DNA of 64,000 bases from JAYTQG01 sp043746815 (lineage in GTDB: Bacteria > Actinomycetota > Thermoleophilia > Miltoncostaeales > Miltoncostaeaceae), in the NCBI GenBank assembly GCA_043746815.1, contig JAYTQG010000144.1, positions 1 to 64,000 of the forward strand, read 5' to 3'. Below, piece by piece: positions 50,714-58,880 of the stretch. Under the pieces are notes generated by a model, which was not told the DNA's origin, searched no databases, and was given only the letters and a program-made list of their open reading frames with translations. The translations under genes and the position numbers were made by a program. Within the stretch, counting starts at the first letter, position 1. Every line of letters begins with the position of its first letter.

Positions 50714-51856
50714 CTACATCCGTCTGAGTATCGAGTGCTCGGCGCCCCCCCAAAGGCCAACAATTGCCGCGCCGATCGCCGTCAGGTCGTCACGCGTTTC
50801 GGCGAGGGCAGCTGGCAGATCTCGCAGCGCTCTCCTAATTGGGAACGCGGCCAGCAGCCCCAGTTCTTGCAGGAACTCAGGGGAGACGGTCACCTCACCA
50901 CAGACCCCGACGCATGGAACTCCTGCCGAGCGGCACGCAGCCGCCACCGCAGCTGGAGCCTTGCCTGACAGCGTTTGCGCGTCGAGTCGCCCCTCTCCGG
51001 TTATGCACAGGGTTGCGTTGTCAAGTGTCTGAGAAAAGTCGATCGTGTCGAGCACGAGTGCGGCACCATCAACGATTGTTGCGCCAAGGAGCGCAACGAG
51101 GCCAGCAGCTGCGCCACCTGCGGCGCCTGCCCCCCGCATCTCGGCGCGTGGTCGACCAAACAGGGTTCCAATATGGGCGAGGCCCCGGTCGAGTCGTTGT
51201 ACGGCAGCTGGCGAGGCGCCCTTTTGCGGCCCGAAGACGACTGCTGCGCCTCGAGGACCTGAGAGGGGGTTGTCAACATCGCAGGCGACCTCGATCTGAC
51301 ACCGGTACAGGCGCGGGTCCAGGCCGCTCACGTCAATCCTGGCGACTCGCTCGAGATCACCGCCGGCGCCTGCAAGTAGGTTCCCGTCCGCGTCCAGGAT
51401 CTTCGCGCCCAGGGCACGCGCAAGACCCAACCCGGCGTCGGTCGTCGCACTTCCGCCGACGGTCACGATGATGCGTGTCGCGCCGCAGTCGAGTCCCGCT
51501 GCAATGAGCTGGCCCGTCCCGAACGTGCTTGTCGCCTCGGGGTTGCGCTCGGTCGCGGTTAGCCGCTCATAGCCCGAGGCTTGGGCCAACTCCACGACAC
51601 AGGTGCCGTCGGGAAGGAGCCCAAACGCCGCCACGACCTCACGGCCAAGCGGGTCGGACACTCGCCGCAGGTGGTGCGTTCCTCCGCGGGCGGCCAGGAG
51701 GGCATCGAGGGTGCCTTCGCCGCCGTCTGCGACGGGGGCGATCCGGATCTCCAAAGGTGTGCCCGCGAGGCGAGCCCCTGCCGCAAGCGCGTCCGCAGCC
51801 TCAAGCGCGGAGCAGGCCCCCTTGAAGGCCGCGGGGGCAAGCACGAGCGCGCTCAC
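50714..51856 (-). CDS. Glycerate kinase (class II, GlxK/GarK type)
   Basis: This 380-residue kinase phosphorylates D-glycerate. Characteristic segments are LVLAPAAFKGACSALEAAD, PVADGGEGTLDALL, IIVTVGGSATTDAGLGLARAL, ACDVDNPLSGPRGAA, VFGPQKGASP and ITGEGRLDAQTLSGKAP. GTG 51856 overlaps the SDR stop as GTGA, so it is the last gene of the regulator-kinase-SDR operon. It ends 5 bp from gpgS, tail to tail. Class II enzymes usually give 2-phosphoglycerate; a link to GpgS would need isomerisation, which phosphoglycerate mutase would provide. Confidence 0.92.
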   Translation of the reverse strand: MSALVLAPAAFKGACSALEAADALAAGARLAGTPLEIRIAPVADGGEGTLDALLAARGGTHHLRRVSDPLGREVVAAFGLLPDGTCVVELAQASGYERLTATERNPEATSTFGTGQLIAAGLDCGATRIIVTVGGSATTDAGLGLARALGAKILDADGNLLAGAGGDLERVARIDVSGLDPRLYRCQIEVACDVDNPLSGPRGAAVVFGPQKGASPAAVQRLDRGLAHIGTLFGRPRAEMRGAGAAGGAAAGLVALLGATIVDGAALVLDTIDFSQTLDNATLCITGEGRLDAQTLSGKAPAAVAAACRSAGVPCVGVCGEVTVSPEFLQELGLLAAFPIRRALRDLPAALAETRDDLTAIGAAIVGLWGGAEHSILRRM

Positions 51857-52683
51857 GGCGCCTCGGGCGTCTCCATCCCGAGGAATGCGCGGAGGCGATC
51901 CTGCCACTCGGCGTCATCAATGCTTTCCTGTCTTGCCGCGTACAGCGTTTCCGCATCGGCACCGACCCGAACACGGAACGGCGTCTCGGGGTCCTCTGCC
52001 GCGGCGACGATCGCGGCGGCGACTACGTCGGCGCTCGAGGTTTCGAGGGTGCGCCACGTCGCAAAGCCACTGCGCAAGGCGGCAAACATTGCTCCGTACG
52101 GGCCGTTTGGGTCGGTGACCGATCCGCTCGGTCTGGTGGCCTTACTGAAGTCCGTGTCGATCATCCCGGGTTCGATCATCGTCACACGAACGCCGAAGGG
52201 CCGCATCTCAACTGCGAGAGCTTCCGAGAGGGCGGTGAGGCCGTACTTGGTGGCGTGGTAGAAGCCAACGAGTGGGTTGGACATCCACGCGCCAACTGAT
52301 GACACTTGGATGACTGCTCCACTGCGGCGTTCACGCATCTGCGGAAGCACTGCCTGCGTCACGGCCGCAGTGCCGAACAGGTTGGTCTCAAACATCGCCC
52401 GGACATCGTCAAGGGACGCGTCCTCCTGCGCGCCCATGACGGCATACGCTGCGTTGTTGACGAGACAATCGATCGGCCCAGCGGAGGCGACCGCAGCGTG
52501 AATTTCCGTCGGCCGGGTGACATCCAAGGCGACGACCTCGACCCCGCCTGGAAGATCAACCCGAGCGCGCGCCATGTCGCGAACCCCCGCGACGACCTTC
52601 CACCCGCGGGCATTGAACATGGCGGCGGTGGCGTGACCGACTCCACGTCCCGCCCCGGTAATCAGCACACGTCGCTCGGGCAC
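51853..52683 (-). CDS. Short-chain dehydrogenase/reductase
   Basis: This 276-residue classical SDR shows the coenzyme motif TGAGRGVG near the start, LVNNAAYAVMG, QVSSVGAWMSNP, the catalytic YHATK segment and VTMIEPGMIDTDF. NADP(H) use is suggested by an Arg after the second strand (VRDMARAR). The substrate is unknown. GTG 52683 follows the sensor kinase stop by 9 nt, and the end overlaps the glycerate kinase start, so it is transcribed with the two-component system. Confidence 0.9.
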   Translation of the reverse strand: MPERRVLITGAGRGVGHATAAMFNARGWKVVAGVRDMARARVDLPGGVEVVALDVTRPTEIHAAVASAGPIDCLVNNAAYAVMGAQEDASLDDVRAMFETNLFGTAAVTQAVLPQMRERRSGAVIQVSSVGAWMSNPLVGFYHATKYGLTALSEALAVEMRPFGVRVTMIEPGMIDTDFSKATRPSGSVTDPNGPYGAMFAALRSGFATWRTLETSSADVVAAAIVAAAEDPETPFRVRVGADAETLYAARQESIDDAEWQDRLRAFLGMETPEAP

Positions 52684-52692
52684 GCGGCGAGC

Positions 52693-54489
52693 TTACTCGG
52701 CGGCGACCGCGACCTGGTCGATCACTCGAGCGGCGGGCAACCGAACCGTGAAGGTGGTTCCAGTCCCAACTTGCGAAACCAGTTCGATCGCGCCGCCATG
52801 GGCCTCGGCGAGACCGCGAGCGATTGCCAACCCCAATCCTGCGCCCCGGCCCTCGCGGGATGGGTCCGCTCGGTAGAAACGGTCGAAGACGAACGCCTGC
52901 GCGTCCTCCGGAATTCCTTCGCCCGTGTCGCCAACTGCGAGGGCGATCACGTCGTCGGTACGTGACACCCGAAGCTCGACCCGGCCACCAGACGGCGTGT
53001 GACGAAGAGCGTTGTCGAGCAGGATCAGCAGAATTTGCTCCACGCGCGCGGGATCCACCTCGGCGGCAAAGGAGGCGTCATTCCCAATCGCGCAGACCAG
53101 GTGGACGCCTTCACGCGCGAAGAGCAGGTAGCGCGACTCGACGACACCTTCGGCCAGTTCCAGGAGATCAACGCCCTGGGTCTCCAGTGGCAGCGCGCCC
53201 GAGTCGAGGCGCGCAAGCTCGAGCTGCTCGACAACCAGTCGCTCCAAACGCCCGGCCTCCTGCGACATGAGGTCGAGAAATTCGCGGCGCTGCGGGGGGC
53301 CCATTCGTTCGTCTTCCAGAAGTTCAAGGAACCCCTTCAACGCCGTCAGCGGAGTCTTCAGTTCGTGCGAAACGTTGGCGATCAGATCCCGGCGTGCACG
53401 TTCAAGACGCCGCTCGTACGTGACATCGCGAAGTGTTGCGACCACGCCTCCCGAGCGTGGCAACGGCGCCGCGGACAACATCAGCACGATGCCACTGGCG
53501 AGTACCACCTCTTGAATCACCGGATCGTGTGTCACGCCCCCGCGCAGTTCCTCGACGACCTCGGCGATCGCGGAGGGAAGGGAATCGATGGTGGCCCCCT
53601 CTGCTGTGACGGAGGCACCGAGATAGCCGATCGCCGAGGGATTCGCGACAAGGATGCCGCCATCGGGGCCAACTCCGATGACACCCTCCTCCAACGATGC
53701 GATGAGATCGTTTGTGCGATCCCGTTCATGCGTTGCGTCCTCAACCAGATCCTCGATACGTCCCGCCATACGGTTAAGACCCTCAGAGAGGATTGCGAGC
53801 TCCCGCGGGGACGTTTCTGGCGATCGGGCTGAGAGATCTCCGCCTGCAAGGGTCGACGCTGTTCGTGCCAGGCGCGCGATCTTTCGTGAGAGAACCCGTG
53901 AGAGGACGAGACCCATGAGCGATGCCAGTGCGAGGATTGCAGTAACGGCCAGCAGGATCCGGGTACGCAGCGTCGCGATATCCCCCCCGAGGCTCGGCAA
54001 GCGGATGGCAACAAAAACGCGTGTTCCGGAGCTGACGCTGGTGTCCGGCACGGGGATCGTGACGATCAACAGCTCATCGTCAGACGCCAATTTGCTCACG
54101 CTTTGCAGTGGTTCCGTAATGGATGGCGCCTGCAGCGGCGGGAGATTCTCGCTCTTCAGATAGACATCCGCGCCAGGCGGATAGGCACCGGTGACAACCC
54201 CCGTCGTTTGTCCGGTGATCCGAACCTCAGCGGGGGTAAGACGCGCGTAGATGTCTTGGGCAAAGGCATCGGCGCTCACGTTTCCTTCGGCGATTGCCCG
54301 ATTTGCGTCGGCCACGCTTACCGCGGCGCGCACCTGAGCGACGTTGCGGTCAATGCGGTCTTGGCGGACGCTTGATTCCAGGCGAGGCAGGAGCACGACG
54401 AGCAACGCGACACTGGCGATCGCGCCGACTGCGACGAACGCCGCAACGAGCCAAGCCTGCAGGCTGACTCGGCGGAGCGGGTGATTCAC
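52693..54489 (-). CDS. Membrane sensor histidine kinase (PhoR/ResE-like)
   Basis: This 598-residue kinase has membrane segments at about residues 14-34 and 177-197 flanking an extracytoplasmic sensor of about 140 residues. A HAMP linker (about 198-250) and a PAS-like domain (about 258-360) follow. The phosphoacceptor is H375 in NVSHELKTPL, and the ATPase core has LLDNALRHTP, VGDTGEGIP, FDRFYRAD and GAGLGLAIARGL. It signals to the adjacent OmpR-type regulator; GTG 54489 overlaps its stop as GTGA. The layout matches phosphate- and oxygen-type sensors, but the stimulus is not known. Confidence 0.94.
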   Translation of the reverse strand: MNHPLRRVSLQAWLVAAFVAVGAIASVALLVVLLPRLESSVRQDRIDRNVAQVRAAVSVADANRAIAEGNVSADAFAQDIYARLTPAEVRITGQTTGVVTGAYPPGADVYLKSENLPPLQAPSITEPLQSVSKLASDDELLIVTIPVPDTSVSSGTRVFVAIRLPSLGGDIATLRTRILLAVTAILALASLMGLVLSRVLSRKIARLARTASTLAGGDLSARSPETSPRELAILSEGLNRMAGRIEDLVEDATHERDRTNDLIASLEEGVIGVGPDGGILVANPSAIGYLGASVTAEGATIDSLPSAIAEVVEELRGGVTHDPVIQEVVLASGIVLMLSAAPLPRSGGVVATLRDVTYERRLERARRDLIANVSHELKTPLTALKGFLELLEDERMGPPQRREFLDLMSQEAGRLERLVVEQLELARLDSGALPLETQGVDLLELAEGVVESRYLLFAREGVHLVCAIGNDASFAAEVDPARVEQILLILLDNALRHTPSGGRVELRVSRTDDVIALAVGDTGEGIPEDAQAFVFDRFYRADPSREGRGAGLGLAIARGLAEAHGGAIELVSQVGTGTTFTVRLPAARVIDQVAVAAE

Positions 54490-55184
54490 CCGGCGGCCCC
54501 GTCCTCCCGGCCAAGTGCGTAGCCGACACCGCGTACGGTTCGGATGATCTGCGGGTTGGACGCGTCCTTCTCGATCTTCTGGCGAAGATGGCGAACATGG
54601 ACGTCAACACTGCGCAGGTCGCCGTAAAACGATCCCTTCCAGAGGTGGTTCATCAACTCTTCCCGAGTGAACACACGCCGCGGTGACCGGGCGAGCTTCA
54701 GGAGGATCTCGAACTCGGAGTAGGTCAACTCGACGGTTTCGCCCTCGCGTGTCGCGCTACGGGCAACGGGGTCGATCTCCAGTTCACCCACACGAAGGAC
54801 CTGCTCCTGATCTGGCTCCAAACGGGCGCGACGGAGGTTGGCCTTTACCCGCGACACCAGCTCGCGGGGCGAAAACGGCTTGGTGACGTAGTCGTCCGCG
54901 CCCAACTCCAGGCCAAGGACCTTGTCCAGTTCCTCGCCTCGTGCGGAGAGAATGATGATCGGAACGGTCCGTTCGGCCCGAATACGACGGCAGACCTCAA
55001 GGCCATCCACGCCCGGCAGCATGAGATCGAGAATCACCAGATCGACCGCCTCTCGGCTGATCATCTCCAACGCCTCATCTCCACGCGCAGCCATCAGCGG
55101 GTCGAAACCAGCCTCACGCAGGGAATACTCAACAATTGTTCGGATTGATGCCTCGTCGTCGACGACGAGGATGCGTTCTGCCAC
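54486..55184 (-). CDS. OmpR/PhoB-family response regulator
   Basis: This 232-residue regulator has a receiver domain with acidic pair DDE at residues 9-11, phosphoacceptor D53 in VILDLMLPGVDG, and conserved Thr/Lys positions (IIILSARG, YVTKPFSP). A winged-helix DNA-binding domain follows (VELTYSEFEILLKLAR to TVRGVGYAL). The start GTG 55184 has GAGGAGG eight bases upstream and TACACT further out, which outweighs the longer frame to 55343. It is the first gene of regulator-kinase-SDR-glycerate kinase and is divergent from htrA. Confidence 0.95.
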   Translation of the reverse strand: MAERILVVDDEASIRTIVEYSLREAGFDPLMAARGDEALEMISREAVDLVILDLMLPGVDGLEVCRRIRAERTVPIIILSARGEELDKVLGLELGADDYVTKPFSPRELVSRVKANLRRARLEPDQEQVLRVGELEIDPVARSATREGETVELTYSEFEILLKLARSPRRVFTREELMNHLWKGSFYGDLRSVDVHVRHLRQKIEKDASNPQIIRTVRGVGYALGREDGAAG

Positions 55185-55214
55185 TGACCAAGCCTCCTCA
55201 GCGTTCGCCTGCTG

Positions 55215-55220
55215 AGTGTA
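55215..55220 (-). promoter_or_regulatory. -10 element for the two-component operon
   Basis: TACACT on the minus strand lies 30 nt before GTG 55184. Unlike most operons here the message would have a leader, carrying a strong GAGGAGG ribosome site. Confidence 0.5.
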
Positions 55221-55372
55221 GTTCGCCGTCGCGGGCGCCGGACCCCCGCTATGGTCGCGCACTCGGGTCGGAGGCTCGATGAGCATCACTTCATCACCAG
55301 CTGGCCATCCGCTCACAATGTCCCCATATCGTTCGTTTCCCACTGTTCACATCGACACGACACCTGGTCAAC

Positions 55373-56689
55373 ATGACGCCTGAGTCGCCATACCCCTCAT
55401 CTCCTAACATTGGTCGTGGCCCCGGGGAACTGCCGCCCCTTGGCGTTCAGCCGACGAACCCGAACCCGGTGCAACCGCACCCGAAACCCGACCGCGGGCC
55501 AGGTGCCCGACGTGCGCTCGCTCTTGCCGTTCCAGCGCTCCTCGGCGCCGCCGGTGGAGTCGCGGCGATCGCAGCATTTGGATCGTTCGGGGATGGGCAC
55601 GCGGTGACGACCGTGATTGAGCGGAGCCCTGTGAGCGCGCCAGCGACAACCGTCACCATTCCCGCGCCAGCCTCGGCGTCGGGCAAGGGGAGTGATGCGG
55701 GAGCGATTGACGTTCAGGCGGTGGTGCGGGGAGCGGCTCCGGGGGTTGTGCTAATTGATGTCACGACTGCCTCTGGGGGAGGTAAAGGGAGCGGGTTCCT
55801 CATTGACGACAGCGGCCATATCCTGACCAACGCTCACGTTGCCGGTGACGCAAAAACAATCACCGTCGGCTTCAAGGACGGCAGTACCCGTGAGGCGAAA
55901 CTCCTTGGCGTTGACGAAAGCATGGACCTGGCGGTCCTCAAAGTGGAGCGGGTCCCAGCCTCCGCGAAGGCACTCACGCTCGGGAGCAGTGGAAGTCTCA
56001 CAATTGGCGACCCAGTACTCGCGATCGGAAACCCGCTCGGGCTCGAGCAGACCGTCACGAGCGGGATTGTCTCCGCACTGAAACGGCGGATCGACTCGCC
56101 AAACGGACTACCGATCCTGAACGCCATCCAGACGGACGCCGCGATCAACCCCGGGAACTCCGGCGGACCGCTCCTTGACCGCTCAGGGCGTGTGGTCGGC
56201 ATCAACAGCCAGATCGCTACCCAGAGCGGTGGCAACGAAGGGATTGGGTTCGCCATTCCCATCGACGCAGCCCGACCGATTGTCCAGGCGATTCTTGCGA
56301 CAGGCAAACCTCAGCACGCCGCCATCGGGGTGACGACGGATCCGTTTTCACCGGATACGTCGGATCGATATGGGCGCAACGATCACAGGGCGGGCGTTGC
56401 CGTCGCTTGCGTCGCAAGTGGCGGTCCAGCAGACACCGCTGGATTGCGCGGAGCACACCCGAAGTACTCCGAAGCCGATGCGATCGGAGGTGACGTATTT
56501 GTTTCAGTTGATGGCAAACCGATCACCGACCAGGCCGACTTGAACGCGGCCATCGTTTCGCACCGGGTGGGGGACACAATTCCGGTGGAGGTCATGCGCG
56601 CCGGCAAGTCCGTCACGGTAACGATCACCCTCGGTGATCGCTCCACCAGCAAGAACAATTGCAGCCCCCCCGATCGCAAGGCACCTTAA
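55373..56689 (+). CDS. HtrA/DegP-family membrane-anchored serine protease
   Basis: This 438-residue protease has a Pro-rich cytoplasmic N-terminus and a membrane anchor (about residues 48-70). The trypsin-like domain has catalytic H155 (LTNAHVAG), D185 (ESMDLAVLK) and S263 (NPGNSGGPLL), and a C-terminal PDZ domain (about 330-425) follows. It degrades or refolds damaged envelope proteins. It faces away from the two-component operon across 188 bp, so envelope-stress control by that system is possible. ATG 55373 has no clear ribosome site; a TATCGT about 40 bp upstream may be its -10. The stop overlaps the -10 of the next gene. Confidence 0.92.
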   Translation: MTPESPYPSSPNIGRGPGELPPLGVQPTNPNPVQPHPKPDRGPGARRALALAVPALLGAAGGVAAIAAFGSFGDGHAVTTVIERSPVSAPATTVTIPAPASASGKGSDAGAIDVQAVVRGAAPGVVLIDVTTASGGGKGSGFLIDDSGHILTNAHVAGDAKTITVGFKDGSTREAKLLGVDESMDLAVLKVERVPASAKALTLGSSGSLTIGDPVLAIGNPLGLEQTVTSGIVSALKRRIDSPNGLPILNAIQTDAAINPGNSGGPLLDRSGRVVGINSQIATQSGGNEGIGFAIPIDAARPIVQAILATGKPQHAAIGVTTDPFSPDTSDRYGRNDHRAGVAVACVASGGPADTAGLRGAHPKYSEADAIGGDVFVSVDGKPITDQADLNAAIVSHRVGDTIPVEVMRAGKSVTVTITLGDRSTSKNNCSPPDRKAP

Positions 56690-56692
56690 GAT
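56687..56692 (+). promoter_or_regulatory. -10 element for the GNAT gene, overlapping the htrA stop
   Basis: TAAGAT contains the htrA TAA stop and ends 7 nt before GTG 56700. The spacing fits the leaderless pattern, so the acetyltransferase may be expressed independently of htrA. Confidence 0.45.
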
Positions 56693-56699
56693 TCACGGG

Positions 56700-57206
56700 G
56701 TGAATCGCGACTCCAATATCCGACCCGCGACTGCCGAGGACTGCGCGGCGATCGCAGTGATCTACGACGAGGGCATCACAAGCGGTCTCGCGACCTTCGC
56801 GACCGGCCCGCACAGCGCTGAGGAGCGCGCGACCTGGCTTGCCGCACGCACGGAGCGGGCCCCCGTCTTCGTGGCAACCGCCGCCGATCGGGTCGTCGGA
56901 TGGTCTGCCATTGCACCCTTTTCCCATCGCCCCTGGTACGACGGGGTTGGTGAGTACACGGCCTATGTCGCGAGCGCGGCGCGCGGTCGGGGCCTTGGTC
57001 GTGACCTGGTCCAGCATCTCATTGAGGTGGCCCCGGCCTACGGCTACTGGAAGCTCGTGGGGATGATCTTGCCGGAGAACGCCGCGGGCCTCTCCCTTGC
57101 TCGCTCGGCTGGCTTCCGCCTCGTGGGAACCCACCTGGGCCACGCGGAGCTCGGCGGGCGATGGCAGGACGTCAGTGTCGTCGAACGGCATCTCGCGATC
57201 CCGTGA
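56700..57206 (+). CDS. GNAT acetyltransferase, phosphinothricin acetyltransferase-like
   Basis: This 168-residue enzyme opens NIRPATAEDCAAIAVIYDEG and has VVGWSAIAPFSHRPWYDGV and EYTAYVASAARGRGLGRDL, where RGRGLG is the acetyl-CoA pyrophosphate loop, then ILPENAAGLSLARSAGF. That pattern is shared by phosphinothricin/methionine-sulfone N-acetyltransferases (Pat/YncA). The natural substrate is uncertain. GTG 56700 begins just before the domain; the longer frame from 56634 would overlap htrA. Confidence 0.9.
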   Translation: MNRDSNIRPATAEDCAAIAVIYDEGITSGLATFATGPHSAEERATWLAARTERAPVFVATAADRVVGWSAIAPFSHRPWYDGVGEYTAYVASAARGRGLGRDLVQHLIEVAPAYGYWKLVGMILPENAAGLSLARSAGFRLVGTHLGHAELGGRWQDVSVVERHLAIP

Positions 57207-57258
57207 CATCGGCGCAGTGTTGTCACATTTGGCTAGTGCGGCGACGCAAAATCCGTCG

Positions 57259-57296
57259 TACGCTTGAACCGGGAGGTGGTCCGGGGTGGCCCCTGG
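57259..57296 (+). repeat. 38-bp promoter/leader module, copy 2 (before lipB)
   Basis: TACGCT, two variable bases and a 30-nt block identical to that before rmlD (48517-48546, minus strand). Here the block supplies GGGAGGTGG and GTG 57286, the likely lipB start. A short GGGG-TGG-CCCC hairpin could form around the start codon. Confidence 0.8.
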
Positions 57297-57981
57297 CGAA
57301 GCGGACGCGACTCAGGCAGGGAAGCCAATGACCATGGTCCTCTTGCGCTCGCAGGCAGTGGACTTTCTGGAGGCGTGGGCCACTCAACGACGTCTCGCTG
57401 AGCGTCGTCGGGCGGGTGACCTTCCCGACGTGCTCTGGCTGCTTGAACACCCGCCGGTCTACACCTACGGCCGACACGCCACCCGCGCCGACCTCCACCT
57501 CACCGATGAAACCATCGCGGCGATGGGTGCCACCTGCCATCAGATCGACCGCGGGGGCCAGATGACCTGGCACGGTCCAGGCCAGACCACCGGATATGTC
57601 ATCGCCGGACTCGGCCCACGATCCCGACCCCTGCGTGAGTTCATCTCTGACATTGCGCTGGCGATGCAGCTGGCGAGCGGGCTGCCCGACGCGGTCTGCG
57701 ATCCGGGCCGCCCGGGCCTCTACGTCGGGGGGCGAAAAGTTGGAAGTATCGGAGTGCGGGTCGAGGGAGGCGTGACAACCCACGGCTTCGCACTGAACCG
57801 CGACCCCGATCTGGCGTGGTTTTTCCACATGACGGCCTGTGGGGCACCCGACGTTGCAGCAACCTCCATCGCCGCTGAGGGCGGAGACGCGACGCGCGAG
57901 CGCGTTGAGTTGGCGCTCGCCGGTGCGTTGGGTGCCGCGCCCGCAGATGAGCCGTCGATTCTCAGACTCTTTAAGGGATAA
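57286..57981 (+). CDS. lipB: Octanoyltransferase LipB
   Basis: This 231-residue enzyme moves octanoyl groups from acyl carrier protein to lipoyl domains. Motifs are LLEHPPVYTYGRHA, DRGGQMTWHGPGQTTGY, the catalytic K151 in GGRKVGSIGVRVEGG, and C185 in MTACGAPDVAATSI. GTG 57286 has GGGAGG in the shared module eight to nine bases upstream; ATG 57328 (14 codons in) is an alternative. No lipA is seen in the window. It overlaps a small opposite-strand gene by 11 bp at the 3' end. Confidence 0.95.
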   Translation: MAPGEADATQAGKPMTMVLLRSQAVDFLEAWATQRRLAERRRAGDLPDVLWLLEHPPVYTYGRHATRADLHLTDETIAAMGATCHQIDRGGQMTWHGPGQTTGYVIAGLGPRSRPLREFISDIALAMQLASGLPDAVCDPGRPGLYVGGRKVGSIGVRVEGGVTTHGFALNRDPDLAWFFHMTACGAPDVAATSIAAEGGDATRERVELALAGALGAAPADEPSILRLFKG

Positions 57982-58141
57982 GTTGCTCCCAGGCGACCAG
58001 TACTTGGGCGAGGAACGCATCGTCAGGGGCAATTGCGGTCGCGTTTGCGACGAGGCGGGTCGCCAGGTCGTGGTCAAGCTCCAACGGTTCGGCGTCGGGG
58101 TTGTCTGCAATCAGGAGCGCCGCGACCTCGTCAGCGGTCAC
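57971..58141 (-). CDS. Small acidic protein of unknown function
   Basis: The 56-residue frame MTADEVAALLIADNP... is acidic and probably helical. GTG 58141 overlaps the stop of the small membrane protein as GTGA, which supports it as a real gene. It ends 11 bp inside the opposite-strand lipB. No family is recognised. Confidence 0.5.
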   Translation of the reverse strand: MTADEVAALLIADNPDAEPLELDHDLATRLVANATAIAPDDAFLAQVLVAWEQLIP

Positions 58142-58368
58142 GTGAGGTTGACTGCTGCCGCGGCCGCAAGGACCGTCACGATGGCCCCATAGCCCATGTA
58201 GCCACGCCAGAACAGCAGTACCGCCAGGGCCAGGATGAGGATCGAAATCACCGCCCACATGCCCTTCGACAGTCCGCCAGCACCGAGTGTCCATCCGGCT
58301 TCAGGAGGGCGAAGGTCGCGTGGTTTGCGGCGTTTGTCGGGGGCCGGATCATTCGCAGGGGCGTTCAC
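58138..58368 (-). CDS. Small two-span membrane protein
   Basis: This 76-residue protein has a charged Pro/Arg-rich start, then LGAGGLSKGMWAVISILI and two hydrophobic segments (about residues 38-54 and 57-75). No family is recognised. GTG 58368 lies 7 nt after TACCCT, fitting a leaderless start; a frame to 58449 would collide with the divergent hsp20. It is coupled to the 56-residue gene by GTGA. Confidence 0.6.
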   Translation of the reverse strand: MNAPANDPAPDKRRKPRDLRPPEAGWTLGAGGLSKGMWAVISILILALAVLLFWRGYMGYGAIVTVLAAAAAVNLT

Positions 58369-58375
58369 GAGGGGA

Positions 58376-58381
58376 AGGGTA
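58376..58381 (-). promoter_or_regulatory. -10 element for the small membrane protein unit
   Basis: TACCCT on the minus strand lies 7 nt before GTG 58368, with no ribosome site. Confidence 0.5.
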
Positions 58382-58454
58382 GCCAGCTGGTCGGCGCCCG
58401 GGGGCCGGTTCGGCGACCCGCGGTGGATGGGTGATCTACCATTCGCCAAGTTCG

Positions 58455-58880
58455 ATGACCCCGCACGACGATCTCATCGCTGGCGTTCGCTGGCTTCGCA
58501 GTGACCTTGATGACCGATCCGACGTCGGGCGGTCGGCACAGCGACGCGCGCCAGCAGATGTCTACGTCACCGACGATCCGCAGGCGGTTGTGATTGAGAT
58601 CGACGCTGCCGGGGTGCATCCCGAGGATGTCGACATCGAACTGGATGGGGACATGCTGCGAATCCGGGGCAAACGGCGTCTGCCGGTTGGCCAGCGGCGC
58701 GTTTACCACCACGCGGAGATCGACTGGGGACCGTTTGAGCGGCGTATTCGGCTTGGCGTGGAGGTCGATGGCGAGAACGCGAGCGCCTGCTACGACCTTG
58801 GCATCCTCGTGATCACCCTTCCATTGTCCACGCAGCCCAGCCGCGTGCGGATGGCGATCACGATTCGAGATAACCGGTGA
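58455..58880 (+). CDS. Hsp20/alpha-crystallin small heat-shock protein
   Basis: This protein of about 141 residues has an alpha-crystallin domain: PADVYVTDDPQAVVIEIDA, GVHPEDVDIELDGDMLRIRG and a short LGILVITLPLS near the end, where the usual G-x-L motif falls. It holds unfolded proteins for refolding or degradation. The start is either ATG 58455 (chosen) or GTG 58431. TACCAT at 58437-58442 may be the -10, which would favour the ATG. The stop overlaps lon as GTGA, so chaperone and protease are made together. No CIRCE or HAIR element is visible upstream. Confidence 0.9.
   Translation: MTPHDDLIAGVRWLRSDLDDRSDVGRSAQRRAPADVYVTDDPQAVVIEIDAAGVHPEDVDIELDGDMLRIRGKRRLPVGQRRVYHHAEIDWGPFERRIRLGVEVDGENASACYDLGILVITLPLSTQPSRVRMAITIRDNR

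Noticed and set aside
58382..58454. CIRCE or HAIR heat-shock operator before hsp20-lon
   Set aside because: No inverted repeat matching either consensus is visible between the divergent starts.
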